This document shows positions 1 to 6,677 of a stretch of DNA of 13,857 nucleotides, piece by piece (within the stretch, counting starts at the first letter, position 1; every line of letters begins with the position of its first letter). Source of the stretch: an uncultured Gemella sp. (GTDB lineage: Bacteria > Bacillota > Bacilli > Staphylococcales > Gemellaceae); assembly GCF_900766305.1 (NCBI RefSeq), contig NZ_CAAFUZ010000004.1, positions 1-13,857 on the forward strand. Direction: 5' to 3'. The notes beneath the pieces are model-generated. The model was given only the letters and a program-made list of their open reading frames with translations. It was not told where the DNA came from and did not search any database. The position numbers and the translations under genes were made by a program.

Positions 1-1165
1 AGACTTAACAACACCAGGTAAGAAAGATCCAGTAAAAGTAACTGTGGAATTACCAAATGGAAAAGTAATAACAGTAGAAGTGCCTATAACTGTAACTCCA
101 GCAACTGGAATAGAAACTCCTGTTACCGATACACCTTTAACTAGAGAAGATATTGAAAAACATGTTAAAGTCCCTGAAGGTGGAAAAGTTATTGGTGTAG
201 GTGAAATTCCTAAAGTTAATACACCAGGAGATAAGGGAACTGTTAAAGTGAAAATTGAACTTCCAAATGGAAAACAAGTAGAGGTAGAAGTTCCTGTAAA
301 CGTTACGCCAATAAAAGATATAGTTAAGAAACTAGGTGATCCGATTACCAATGAAGATGTTGAAAAACATGTTAAGATTCCAGAAGGTGGTAGAGTGATA
401 AGTATTGGAGATAAACCTTCAACAGATGTTCCAGGTGAAAGACCTAGTATTCCAGTAGTTATTGAATTACCAGGAGGAAAACGTGTTACTGTAAAAGTAC
501 CAGTAATTGTAACACCAAAAACTACTCCAATTGTAGTTAAAGTAGGTACTCCAATAACACAAGATGATGTTAAAAAACATGTCGATCTACCAGAAGGATG
601 GAAAATAACAAAAGTAGGAGAAATCCCAACAACTAAAACACCAGGTAATAAACCTTCAGTAACTGTTGAAATAGAATTACCTGATGGTAGAAAAGTTACG
701 GTAGATGTGCCAGTAATTGTAACGCCTAATGTGACAGCTATTGTTGTAGAAGTAGGAACACCTATTACAGAAAATGACGTTAAAAAACATGTAGATCTGC
801 CAGAAGGATGGAAGATTACAAAAGTGGGAGAAATTCCAAAAACTGATACAGCGGGCGAAAAACCATCTGTACCTGTAGAAATAGAGTTACCAAATGGTCA
901 AAAAGTTATAGTTAATGTTCCAGTGAAAGTAATTGAAAAACACAAAGTGCCTGATAATAATAATAATAATAATAATTCAAACGTAAATCCTCATCAAACA
1001 AGCACTGCTAAAGAGCCAATGACAAATACTTCATCTGGAAAAGTTAATGCTAACAAAATTGAAAAATTACCAAATACAGGTTTAGAAAATAATTCTATAG
1101 CGGGTTATGGTTTAGCAATATTTGGACTAGCACTATCAGTATTGAAACGTCGTAAAGAAAAATAA
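1..1165 (+). CDS. Rib/alpha-like repeat surface protein, LPXTG cell-wall anchored (5' partial)
   Basis: The reading frame is open from base 2, so the start codon and signal peptide lie upstream of the window; the GTG at 44 is an internal valine. The visible part has the tail of one repeat, then four tandem units of 69-71 residues. Each carries the signature PxT..DV(E/K)KHV..PEG, then ELPxGKxVxVxVPV.VTP, as in the beta-sandwich Rib/alpha-like repeats of streptococcal surface proteins. A spacer rich in Asn, Ser and Thr follows, including seven consecutive Asn. The C-terminus is a complete sorting signal: LPNTG at 1067-1081, a hydrophobic stretch (GYGLAIFGLALSVL) and the basic tail KRRKEK. Sortase A would cut between Thr and Gly and link the protein to peptidoglycan. 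The repeats are presumably a stalk holding an N-terminal adhesive head away from the cell; that head is not visible, so the ligand is unknown. Surface location is well supported, the adhesin role is inference. Confidence 0.88.
   Translation, partial: DLTTPGKKDPVKVTVELPNGKVITVEVPITVTPATGIETPVTDTPLTREDIEKHVKVPEGGKVIGVGEIPKVNTPGDKGTVKVKIELPNGKQVEVEVPVNVTPIKDIVKKLGDPITNEDVEKHVKIPEGGRVISIGDKPSTDVPGERPSIPVVIELPGGKRVTVKVPVIVTPKTTPIVVKVGTPITQDDVKKHVDLPEGWKITKVGEIPTTKTPGNKPSVTVEIELPDGRKVTVDVPVIVTPNVTAIVVEVGTPITENDVKKHVDLPEGWKITKVGEIPKTDTAGEKPSVPVEIELPNGQKVIVNVPVKVIEKHKVPDNNNNNNNSNVNPHQTSTAKEPMTNTSSGKVNANKIEKLPNTGLENNSIAGYGLAIFGLALSVLKRRKEK
101..940 (+). repeat. Four tandem ~210-bp Rib-like protein repeats
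   Basis: Unit boundaries set after each VTP are 101-310, 311-517, 518-727 and 728-940. An incomplete unit precedes them from the window edge. Units 3 and 4 match at about three quarters of residues and share a 21-residue identical block (the helix and PEGW region). Units 1 and 2 are more divergent and have GG where units 3 and 4 have GW. This suggests that the membrane-proximal pair arose by the most recent duplication. Confidence 0.85.
956..976 (+). repeat. (AAT)7 trinucleotide tract coding for poly-Asn
   Basis: Seven perfect AAT codons lie in the spacer between the last Rib-like repeat and the sorting signal. Because the unit is three bases, slippage would change the Asn tract length without shifting the frame. 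Confidence 0.9.
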
Positions 1166-1171
1166 TTCCTT

Positions 1172-1208
1172 AAAAAAGAGAAGCATAAAATTTTGCTTCT
1201 CTTTTTTT
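1172..1208 (+). terminator. Rho-independent terminator of the surface protein gene
   Basis: The stem GAGAAGCA (1178-1185) pairs with TGCTTCTC (1194-1201), flanked by an A-run on the left and seven T on the right. It starts 7 bases after the stop codon. Confidence 0.9.
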
Positions 1209-1256
1209 ATTTATGAATATTTTATTTGTTGGAGTTTTTCAATTTTTTAGATCGAC

Positions 1257-1291
1257 AAAAAAACTCTAATAAATTGAAATTAGAGTTTTTT
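1257..1291. terminator. Bidirectional terminator between convergent genes
   Basis: CTCTAAT (1264-1270) pairs with ATTAGAG (1279-1285) across an 8-base loop, with A-runs on the left and T-runs on the right. It therefore reads as a hairpin plus T-run on both strands. It is a backup terminator for the surface protein gene and the main one for the minus-strand pair that ends at 1304. Confidence 0.85.
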
Positions 1292-1303
1292 CCTGAATTA
1301 TAT

Positions 1304-1816
1304 TTAATTGGGCTTTTTAGATATTAACGCCGAAAAATCTAAATCATCGTATTTACTTTTATTAAGACCGGTTAATGAATCAAAGTCAGTGTCAGGGAAT
1401 AATGGATCAAAATCATCTATACTAGTATTTGAATGGTGGCATGAAGAGTCTTTGTTAATCTCATTTCCATTAGTATTCAATAATTTACTAGTTTCACTGT
1501 AATACTTAGGCTCCTGTGATTCAGTGCTTTCTTCGTAATTATACTCTATTGAGACTTCTCCAAAATTTTCGTTAGCTGATTCTTGAGGATTATAAAATAA
1601 CACCCCGTACTCTTCTAAAAGTTCCTCTTTTGAATAATTTTTTAAAGGATCTTCTATAGGTGAGATTGTACGTTCATATATTTTTTTGACAAGATTTTCA
1701 TCTGTTTGAATTTTATTGTCTTCAATCTTCCAAGTTGAAATAAGTCTATGTATTATATCTAATTGTTCATCTGAAAGTAGGTGAAGTTTTGATTTAATTT
1801 CATTTAATTTATCCAT
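1304..1816 (-). CDS. Acidic hypothetical protein co-transcribed with HxlR regulator
   Basis: This 170-residue protein belongs to no family I recognise. The first ~30 residues look like an amphipathic helix (LSDEQLDIIHRLISTW). The middle is Glu/Asn/Ser-rich and probably disordered. The C-terminus is strongly acidic with repeated Asp-aromatic/Leu motifs (DDFDPLF, DTDFDSL, DDLDFSAL), which look like short linear binding motifs. There is no signal peptide or membrane segment, so it is probably cytosolic. The ATG lies only 4 bases after the stop of the HxlR gene, with a weak purine-rich site (AAAGAAG), so translation is likely coupled. Its position suggests a partner or modulator of the regulator, but nothing in the sequence proves a function. 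It is probably a true gene, given the tight spacing and the terminator just beyond its stop codon. Confidence 0.72.
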   Translation of the reverse strand: MDKLNEIKSKLHLLSDEQLDIIHRLISTWKIEDNKIQTDENLVKKIYERTISPIEDPLKNYSKEELLEEYGVLFYNPQESANENFGEVSIEYNYEESTESQEPKYYSETSKLLNTNGNEINKDSSCHHSNTSIDDFDPLFPDTDFDSLTGLNKSKYDDLDFSALISKKPN

Positions 1817-1820
1817 AGCT

Positions 1821-2165
1821 TTACACTGCTTCTTTATTTTCTTTTAAATATTCAATATAGTCATTACCCCAAATTTCTAATTCATTAAGTACTGATTGGA
1901 ATTTTTTTCCAATATCTGTTAAGCTGTACTCAACTTTTGGTGGAATTTGAGCATAAACTTTACGATTTATTAATCCATCTTGTTCTAATTGTTTTAATTG
2001 TTTTGTTAACGTTGCTTGGGTAATTGTCCCTAGTGATCTTTGTAACTCATTAAATCTAACACTTTTATCTTCAAGTAGGTGAAGAATTAGTATTGTCCAT
2101 TTACCAGACAATATTTTTTGAGTTGTAAAAAAGGGGCATTTTCCAAAAGGTTCTTGTTGTTCCAT
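1821..2165 (-). CDS. HxlR/DUF24-family winged-helix transcriptional regulator, one-cysteine type
   Basis: At 114 residues this is the usual family length. Family hallmarks run in order: CPF at 10-12, LSGKWTILIL (19-28), RFNELQR, the recognition region LTKQLKQLEQDGLINR, then the wing IPPKVEYSLTDIG and a C-terminal dimerisation helix. Cys10 is the only cysteine and sits where DUF24 regulators such as Bacillus YodB, CatR and HypR carry their redox-sensing cysteine. The protein probably represses by binding DNA as a dimer and is released when Cys10 is oxidised or alkylated by quinones, diamide or similar electrophiles. A good AAGGAG site (2174-2179) sits 8 bases before the ATG. It is divergent from the nitroreductase gene, the classic arrangement of a regulator and its target. 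The family assignment is certain; the inducer is inferred from relatives. Confidence 0.93.
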   Translation of the reverse strand: MEQQEPFGKCPFFTTQKILSGKWTILILHLLEDKSVRFNELQRSLGTITQATLTKQLKQLEQDGLINRKVYAQIPPKVEYSLTDIGKKFQSVLNELEIWGNDYIEYLKENKEAV

Positions 2166-2193
2166 AAAAAAATCTCCTTAAAAATTCATTGGT

Positions 2194-2199
2194 ATTATA
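2194..2199 (-). promoter_or_regulatory. Promoter -10 (TATAAT) for the HxlR operon
   Basis: On the minus strand a perfect TATAAT lies about 30 bases before the HxlR start codon. No good -35 is seen at 16-18 bases spacing. The palindrome at 2206-2219 falls in the -35/-10 spacer, so bound protein would block this promoter. Confidence 0.5.
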
Positions 2200-2205
2200 C
2201 AATTC

Positions 2206-2219
2206 TATCTTAAAAGATA
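2206..2219. promoter_or_regulatory. Candidate HxlR operator palindrome
   Basis: TATCTT-AA-AAGATA is a perfect 14-base inverted repeat in the divergent intergenic region. It overlaps the regulator's own promoter spacer and lies about 24 bases upstream of the nitroreductase -35. That position suits an operator controlling both genes. The assignment is inferred from symmetry and position. A half-related element (CTTACT / GTACTTGATA) continues towards the nitroreductase promoter. Confidence 0.45.
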
Positions 2220-2242
2220 CTTACTATTTTAAAAAAACGTAC

Positions 2243-2270
2243 TTGATAAAATTTTGGTAAATATTATAAT
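2243..2270 (+). promoter_or_regulatory. Sigma-A-type promoter for the nitroreductase gene
   Basis: TTGATA (2243-2248) and a perfect TATAAT (2265-2270) are separated by 16 bases. Transcription would begin near 2277, leaving a leader of about 60 bases. This also shows that an upstream in-frame start at 2254 cannot be the real one. Confidence 0.75.
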
Positions 2271-2337
2271 TATATATATAACAATTATAAAACAAATAAT
2301 AAAGTTTGGCAATAGCGAAAAGACGGAGGACATAATA

Positions 2338-2928
2338 ATGACAGAAGCAAAAAAATTATATCAAAACAGAAGAAGTGTTTATGCACTAGGTAAAAATTTA
2401 CCAATTTCAGAACAAGAAGCATTAGAAATTATCGATAATGCAGTAAAATACTCACCAAGTGCTTTTAACTCACAAACTGCACACGCTGTGGTATTATTAG
2501 GTGAAAATCACCAAAAACTTTGGGATATTACTTTCGGAGAATTAGAAAAATTCTTACCAACAGAAGAAGCAAAGGCAGCTACGAAAGGTAAAATCGATAG
2601 TTTTGCTGCAGCATATGGAACAATTTTATTCTTCGAAGATCACGATGTAGTAAAAGGTCTACAAGAACAATTCCCAGCATATGCTGATAACTTCCCAATT
2701 TGGTCAGAACAATCAACAGGAATTGCATCATTTGCGGTTTGGAATGCATTAGCAGAAGCTGGAGTTGGAGCTAACATTCAACACTATAACCCAGTTATCG
2801 ATGAAAAAGTTGCTGCTGAATGGAATATTCCAGCTAACTTAGTACTACGTGCTCAAATGCCATTTGGTGAAAAATTACAAGAAGCTGCACCAATTGAAAG
2901 AACTTCAAGAGTAAGAGTAGTAAAATAA
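2338..2928 (+). CDS. Nitroreductase family protein (Frm2/HBN1-like)
   Basis: A 196-residue flavin-dependent oxidoreductase of the small Frm2/HBN1-like branch of the nitroreductase fold, which also includes Lactococcus CinD. It should use FMN and NAD(P)H to reduce quinones or nitro compounds in the cytosol. Visible hallmarks are NRRSVY (10-15), which contacts the FMN phosphate, SPSAFNSQ (39-46), the QSTGIASFAVWNALAEAGVG helix, and the end region AQMPFGE. I chose ATG 2338 because GGAGG (2325-2329) lies 8 bases upstream, NRRSxY then falls near residue 10 as in relatives, and the frame's earlier start lies inside the promoter. Codon choice (many TTC and AAC) looks better optimised than in most neighbours, suggesting high expression. 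It is divergent from an HxlR regulator that probably controls it. The family is confident, the natural substrate unknown. Confidence 0.92.
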   Translation: MTEAKKLYQNRRSVYALGKNLPISEQEALEIIDNAVKYSPSAFNSQTAHAVVLLGENHQKLWDITFGELEKFLPTEEAKAATKGKIDSFAAAYGTILFFEDHDVVKGLQEQFPAYADNFPIWSEQSTGIASFAVWNALAEAGVGANIQHYNPVIDEKVAAEWNIPANLVLRAQMPFGEKLQEAAPIERTSRVRVVK

Positions 2929-2960
2929 GATTTGATTTAACGACGGATTAAATGAGTAAT

Positions 2961-2997
2961 AATAACGCTGAGATAGAAATATCTTGGCGTTATTTTA
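2961..2997 (+). terminator. Terminator after the nitroreductase gene
   Basis: A 15-base stem (2961-2975 with 2980-2994, including two G-T pairs) closes on a GAAA tetraloop and runs into TTTTAT. The T-run is short but the stem is strong. Confidence 0.75.
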
Positions 2998-3101
2998 TAT
3001 TATCAGTAGAAGTTAGTTTTAGTGAACGATTTATGTAGGGAAAGTCGCTTGATTTTATGATAAATGGTTATTTCAATAAATATTATTTGTACCTTTAGTT
3101 G

Positions 3102-3130
3102 TTGGAATATACTGGTAAATATGATATTAT
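3102..3130 (+). promoter_or_regulatory. Promoter of the tsaEBD operon
   Basis: TTGGAA (3102-3107) and TATTAT (3125-3130) are separated by 17 bases, about 40 bases before the tsaE start. AGAAGG (3157-3162) provides the ribosome binding site. The 3000-3100 stretch upstream shows nothing recognisable. Confidence 0.6.
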
Positions 3131-3169
3131 AGTAGTTGGTATATAAATAAAGATTTAGAAGGTTTAATA

Positions 3170-3622
3170 ATGTTAAAAATAGTAATAAAAGATTTAGAAG
3201 ATACTAAACGTTTAGCAAAAATAGTTAGTGAAGGTATTGATAGTAGATTAGTACTTTTGTTAAATGGAGATTTAGCAGCAGGAAAAACAACTTTTACTAA
3301 ATATTTAGCAGAATATTTAGGAGTTAAGAGTGTGGTTAACTCACCAACTTTTAATATTATGAAGGAATATAAATATCCTAATGGGAAATTATATCATATA
3401 GATGCTTATCGTTTAGAAGATAGCGATGAGGATCTAGGTTTTGAAGACATTTTCTTTGAAGATAATGTTAGTGTTATTGAGTGGGGAGAGTTTATTGAAG
3501 ACTTTTTACCAAAAGAGAGACTAATTTTTAATATTCGATTAGTAGAGGATTATAGAGAAGTTGAAATTATCTCTAATGGTGAATATGAAAAAATAGAAGA
3601 AAGGATTCGTGAAAATTGGTAA
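3170..3622 (+). CDS. tsaE: tRNA t6A biosynthesis ATPase TsaE
   Basis: TsaE (YdiB/YjeE family) is the small ATPase that binds and resets the TsaB-TsaD complex during synthesis of N6-threonylcarbamoyladenosine at position 37 of ANN-decoding tRNAs. At 150 residues it has the family's size. The Walker A loop is GDLAAGKTT (33-41), keeping the invariant first Gly and GKT, with Ala where most members have Gly. SPTF (58-61), the HIDAYRL block with Asp78, and IEWGE (103-107) are all family signatures. It opens the operon, and its last 7 bases overlap the start of tsaB. Confidence 0.96.
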   Translation: MLKIVIKDLEDTKRLAKIVSEGIDSRLVLLLNGDLAAGKTTFTKYLAEYLGVKSVVNSPTFNIMKEYKYPNGKLYHIDAYRLEDSDEDLGFEDIFFEDNVSVIEWGEFIEDFLPKERLIFNIRLVEDYREVEIISNGEYEKIEERIRENW

Positions 3623-4284
3623 GTTTAATTGTAGAAGCTTCGAATGGTGTATGTTCAATTGCATGTTTCGAGGATGAAAATATTCTAGCTGAAAGAAACT
3701 TTGTATGTAGCAATAACCTGTCTGCGGTTATTTTAGAAGAAATCGATAATTGTTTAAAAGAAGCTAATAAGAAAAAGACAGATTTAACAGAAGTAATATC
3801 AAGTGAAGGGCCAGGTTCATATACAGCAATTCGTGTAGTCGCAGCAGTATGTAAAACACTAGCTTATACACTAAAGATTAAACTGAAAAAAGTTTCTTCT
3901 TTAAAATTACAGGCGTTATTGGAATTTGATGCTAATAAGCTACTTGTTCCATTTATTGATGCTCGCCGTGGGAATGTTTTTGGTGCAGTATATGAAAATA
4001 TTGATGGCAACTTAATAGAAATATTAGAAGAAGGATATTACTCTCTTGAAGAAATCAATGATTTCCTTGTTTCTCAGAACAAAGAATTTGTGTATATCAG
4101 TAAAGATATAGAAAAATTAAATGAACTTCTTCTTAATGGATTAAAAAATGACGAAATGGTTCGTGCTGCAAATGTTGTAAGAATTTACGATTCATTAGAA
4201 GAAGTCGATTGTTATAATATGAAGCCACAATACTTAAGAAAAACTGAAGCAGAAAGAGAGCTTGAAAATGATAAAAGTAGATAG
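3616..4284 (+). CDS. tsaB: tRNA t6A biosynthesis protein TsaB
   Basis: TsaB (YeaZ/YdiC) is a catalytically silent ASKHA-fold paralogue of TsaD. It dimerises with TsaD and is required for threonylcarbamoyl transfer. The N-terminus MVSLIVEAS fits the first beta strand of the fold, and EGPGSYTAIRV (from residue 64) is the family's GPGSFTGLR motif. At 222 residues it is a normal length. The start is a TTG at 3616 that overlaps the tsaE stop codon, with AGAAAGGA about 10 bases upstream. No ATG or GTG lies nearby in frame, so TTG is the best choice. The gene also overlaps the rimI start by 17 bases, so the operon is likely translationally coupled. Confidence 0.93.
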   Translation: MVSLIVEASNGVCSIACFEDENILAERNFVCSNNLSAVILEEIDNCLKEANKKKTDLTEVISSEGPGSYTAIRVVAAVCKTLAYTLKIKLKKVSSLKLQALLEFDANKLLVPFIDARRGNVFGAVYENIDGNLIEILEEGYYSLEEINDFLVSQNKEFVYISKDIEKLNELLLNGLKNDEMVRAANVVRIYDSLEEVDCYNMKPQYLRKTEAERELENDKSR

Positions 4285-4720
4285 AGTTGATGTAAGTAAT
4301 CTAGATGTGTTATCAAAGATAGATATTGATAATTTTGATGACGCATGGACAAAAGACATGTTTAAGTCTGAACTTGAACACGCTAATGCAGAATATTATG
4401 GATTATTTAATGATGATGAAATTATTGGTTTTTGTGGTGGTTGGCTAGTTGCTGATGAATATCAAGTTAACAAAATAGTTATCGATAAACCGCACCAAAA
4501 TAAAAAACTAGGTCAAATTTTCTTCACTTACGTCATGCAACTTTTAAAATTAAAAGGTGTAAAAAAGGCGATTGTAGAAGTTCGTGTAAGTAATATGCCG
4601 GCGATAACTGTCTATGAGAAAGCAGGATTTAGTACTATAGATATAAGAAAGAATTATTACAAAAATAATGGCGAAAATGCTTATGTAATGATAAGGGATT
4701 TTAGCAATGAAAGAATTTAA
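4268..4720 (+). CDS. rimI: Ribosomal-protein-alanine-type N-acetyltransferase (RimI family, GNAT)
   Basis: This 150-residue GNAT-fold acetyltransferase resembles RimI, which acetylates the N-terminal alanine of ribosomal protein S18 in E. coli. The true target here is unproven. The C-terminal half has the RimI hallmarks: EVRVSN, then YEKAGF, then RKNYY and ENAYVM. The acetyl-CoA pyrophosphate loop reads QNKKLG (77-82) instead of the usual (R/Q)xxGxG, so the first Gly is Lys. I prefer ATG 4268, with AGAGAG (4255-4260) 7 bases upstream, over the in-frame TTG at 4262. It sits between tsaB and tsaD as in Bacillus ydiBCDE. It overlaps tsaB by 17 bases and tsaD by 14. Confidence 0.9.
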   Translation: MIKVDRVDVSNLDVLSKIDIDNFDDAWTKDMFKSELEHANAEYYGLFNDDEIIGFCGGWLVADEYQVNKIVIDKPHQNKKLGQIFFTYVMQLLKLKGVKKAIVEVRVSNMPAITVYEKAGFSTIDIRKNYYKNNGENAYVMIRDFSNERI

Positions 4721-5747
4721 GAATTTAGATAATGTGACTATATTAGCTATAGAAACAAGTTGTGATGAAACTAGTGTAGCCGTAGTTAAAAATGGTAAAG
4801 AAGTACTATCGAATATAGTAAGTAGTCAAATTGAAACTCATAAACAATTTGGAGGGGTAGTACCTGAAATTGCGAGTAGACAACATATAGAAGTAGTGAT
4901 GCAAATTGTTGAAGAATCTTTAGAAGAAGCGAAAACTACATTAGATGAAATAGATGCAATTTGTGTAACACAAGGACCTGGGTTAATAGGTTCATTATTA
5001 GTTGGTGTTAATGTTGCAAAAACATTAAGTTACGCTTTAGATAAACCTCTAATTGCAGCACATCATATTGCAGGTCATATCTATGCTAGTAATATTGATA
5101 ATGACATAGTTTATCCATCATTAGCTCTTGTAGTTAGTGGGGGGCACACAGAACTTGTCTATTTAAAAGATGAACTTGATTTTGAAATAATCGGTTCTAC
5201 TCATGATGACGCTGTGGGTGAAGCTTACGATAAGGTAGCTAGACAGTTAAATCTTGAGTACCCTGGGGGTCCTAAAGTAGATAAACTAGCTAAGTTAGGT
5301 GAAGATAAGTATAAATTCCCTCGTGCGATGATTGATAGTGACGATTATAACTTTAGTTTTTCAGGTATGAAGTCAGCAGTAATCAACTTCGTGCATAATG
5401 CAAAACAACGAGGTGAAGAAATAGTGCCTGAAGATTTAGCATGTAGTTTCCAAACGGCAGTAGTTGAAGTTTTAATCGCTAAGACTAAGAAAGCTATTGT
5501 TAATCTAGGTGTAAAACAATTGATTTTAGCAGGTGGAGTGGCAGGTAATAGTGAACTGCGTAAGCAAATATTAGAATTAGAACAACAATTAGGGATAGAA
5601 GTACTTATTCCGAAAATGAGTTATTGTAGTGATAATGCTGCGATGATGGGAGCTGTAGGATACTATTATTATAAAAATAATATATTTGCTAATCCATTAA
5701 CGCTAAATGCTAAGTCAACATTAGATTTAGAAGAAGTTAAAGGATAA
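4707..5747 (+). CDS. tsaD: tRNA threonylcarbamoyltransferase TsaD
   Basis: TsaD (Kae1/Qri7/Gcp family) transfers the threonylcarbamoyl group from TC-AMP to A37 of tRNA, working with TsaB and TsaE. At 346 residues it is full length. Visible features are AIETSCDETS (14-23), QGPGLIGSL (89-97), the metal-binding HHIAGH with His120 and His124, SGGHTEL (144-150), GEAYDKVAR, the AGGVAGN nucleotide loop (275-281) and CSDNAAMMG with ligand Asp309. All expected catalytic residues are present. The ATG overlaps the end of rimI by 14 bases, and AAGGG (4693-4697) supplies the ribosome binding site. It is the last gene before a strong hairpin. Confidence 0.97.
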   Translation: MKEFKNLDNVTILAIETSCDETSVAVVKNGKEVLSNIVSSQIETHKQFGGVVPEIASRQHIEVVMQIVEESLEEAKTTLDEIDAICVTQGPGLIGSLLVGVNVAKTLSYALDKPLIAAHHIAGHIYASNIDNDIVYPSLALVVSGGHTELVYLKDELDFEIIGSTHDDAVGEAYDKVARQLNLEYPGGPKVDKLAKLGEDKYKFPRAMIDSDDYNFSFSGMKSAVINFVHNAKQRGEEIVPEDLACSFQTAVVEVLIAKTKKAIVNLGVKQLILAGGVAGNSELRKQILELEQQLGIEVLIPKMSYCSDNAAMMGAVGYYYYKNNIFANPLTLNAKSTLDLEEVKG

Positions 5748-5753
5748 GAATTC

Positions 5754-5817
5754 AAAAAGGAGTTAACTCGAAAAATCGATTTTGTTGAAATCATGATTTT
5801 TGAGTAACTCCCTTTTT
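5754..5817 (+). terminator. Long hairpin terminator or attenuator after tsaD
   Basis: The left arm (5754-5776) pairs with the right arm (5795-5817) over about 20 positions with small bulges and ends in a T-run. The left arm contains its own 10-base palindrome GAGTTAACTC. The next gene's start codon lies only 20 bases beyond, so downstream expression must read through it or begin upstream of it. Confidence 0.85.
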
Positions 5818-5837
5818 AAGAATATTTTGGTGTGATT

Positions 5838-6647
5838 ATGAAAAGACAACTTGATGAATTATTAGATGCTAACTTACAAAAAATAAATCATATTTCTGAA
5901 AATAAGCATTTTATAGGATTTTCTAAAAAATTAGGAGAAAAAGTATTCGTTAAAATTTTTAAAGATTCATTAAAATATAAACTAGAGTATGAAGTATTAA
6001 GGTGTAAAGGTAATTTATTACTAGATTTTCCTGAATGTTCTGCACTAGTACTGAAATGTGAAGACTATATTCCACTAAATAAAGAAAGCGTAAATGATGA
6101 AGATATAGTAAAAATAGCCAAGCTAATATCTGATTTTCATGGAGGAAGTGGACACTCAATTGAAAATGACAAAGAAATCTCTTTGAAAAAAGTTTTAGAA
6201 AAAAATGTATATAGATTAGCAGATAGAAAAGAATACACTAAAATATATGAGCTTTATTCAAGGTTTCTAAGAAATATTAGTAAGTTAGATGAAGAATATG
6301 GAAAAACATTAGTTTTTATTCATGGTGATTTCGGTCTTAGAAACATTATGAGAAAAGATGGTAATTTAGTATTGATTGATTTTGAAAGAGTGAAGTATGC
6401 TAGTTATTATTTAGATTTTATTAAATATTTTTATCAAGATTTAGATGAGGATAAATTAAAAAAAGATCTATTTTTAAAACATTATTATGAACATTCAAAA
6501 GAGAAAGTTCTTTCTGAGGAACTTGAATACTGCCTGATTTTCATCTCAGCACTAGGTATTTTAAACTATACCAAACGTGTTGAAGATATAAAATTTGAGG
6601 AATTGGGATTAAAAATGTTAGAAGATGTTGAAAATTATTATATTTAA
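5838..6647 (+). CDS. Phosphotransferase family protein (APH/choline-kinase fold)
   Basis: This 269-residue kinase-like protein is defined by the Brenner motif HGDFGLRN (162-169), with catalytic Asp164 and Mg-binding Asn169, and by DFE (181-183) as the DFG equivalent. The N-lobe has a beta-strand pattern with a probable ATP-anchoring Lys in VFVKIF. It is typical of the APH superfamily, which phosphorylates small hydroxyl compounds such as aminoglycosides, choline, homoserine, methylthioribose or amino sugars. Nothing in the sequence singles out a substrate, and calling it a resistance gene would be unjustified. I prefer ATG 5838 over the in-frame GTG at 5832, because GGTG (5829-5832) can then serve as a weak ribosome binding site. 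The membrane protein gene follows 30 bases later without a terminator, so the two are probably co-transcribed. Confidence 0.8.
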   Translation: MKRQLDELLDANLQKINHISENKHFIGFSKKLGEKVFVKIFKDSLKYKLEYEVLRCKGNLLLDFPECSALVLKCEDYIPLNKESVNDEDIVKIAKLISDFHGGSGHSIENDKEISLKKVLEKNVYRLADRKEYTKIYELYSRFLRNISKLDEEYGKTLVFIHGDFGLRNIMRKDGNLVLIDFERVKYASYYLDFIKYFYQDLDEDKLKKDLFLKHYYEHSKEKVLSEELEYCLIFISALGILNYTKRVEDIKFEELGLKMLEDVENYYI

Positions 6648-6677
6648 ATAACTATTAAGAAATAGGAGAGTTGAAGA

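Noticed and set aside
1308..1502. 64-residue plus-strand reading frame
   Set aside because: It is antisense to the acidic hypothetical gene, has no ribosome binding site, and begins right behind a terminator.
2254..2337. N-terminal extension of the nitroreductase to 2254
   Set aside because: The added codons overlap the -10 element and translate to low-complexity Ile-rich sequence. GGAGG supports ATG 2338.
5959..6159. 66-residue minus-strand reading frame
   Set aside because: Shadow of the phosphotransferase gene with no ribosome binding site or recognisable protein.
5838..6647. Aminoglycoside resistance gene
   Set aside because: Only the generic APH-fold motifs are present. The superfamily covers many metabolic kinases, and the gene shows no sign of a mobile context.
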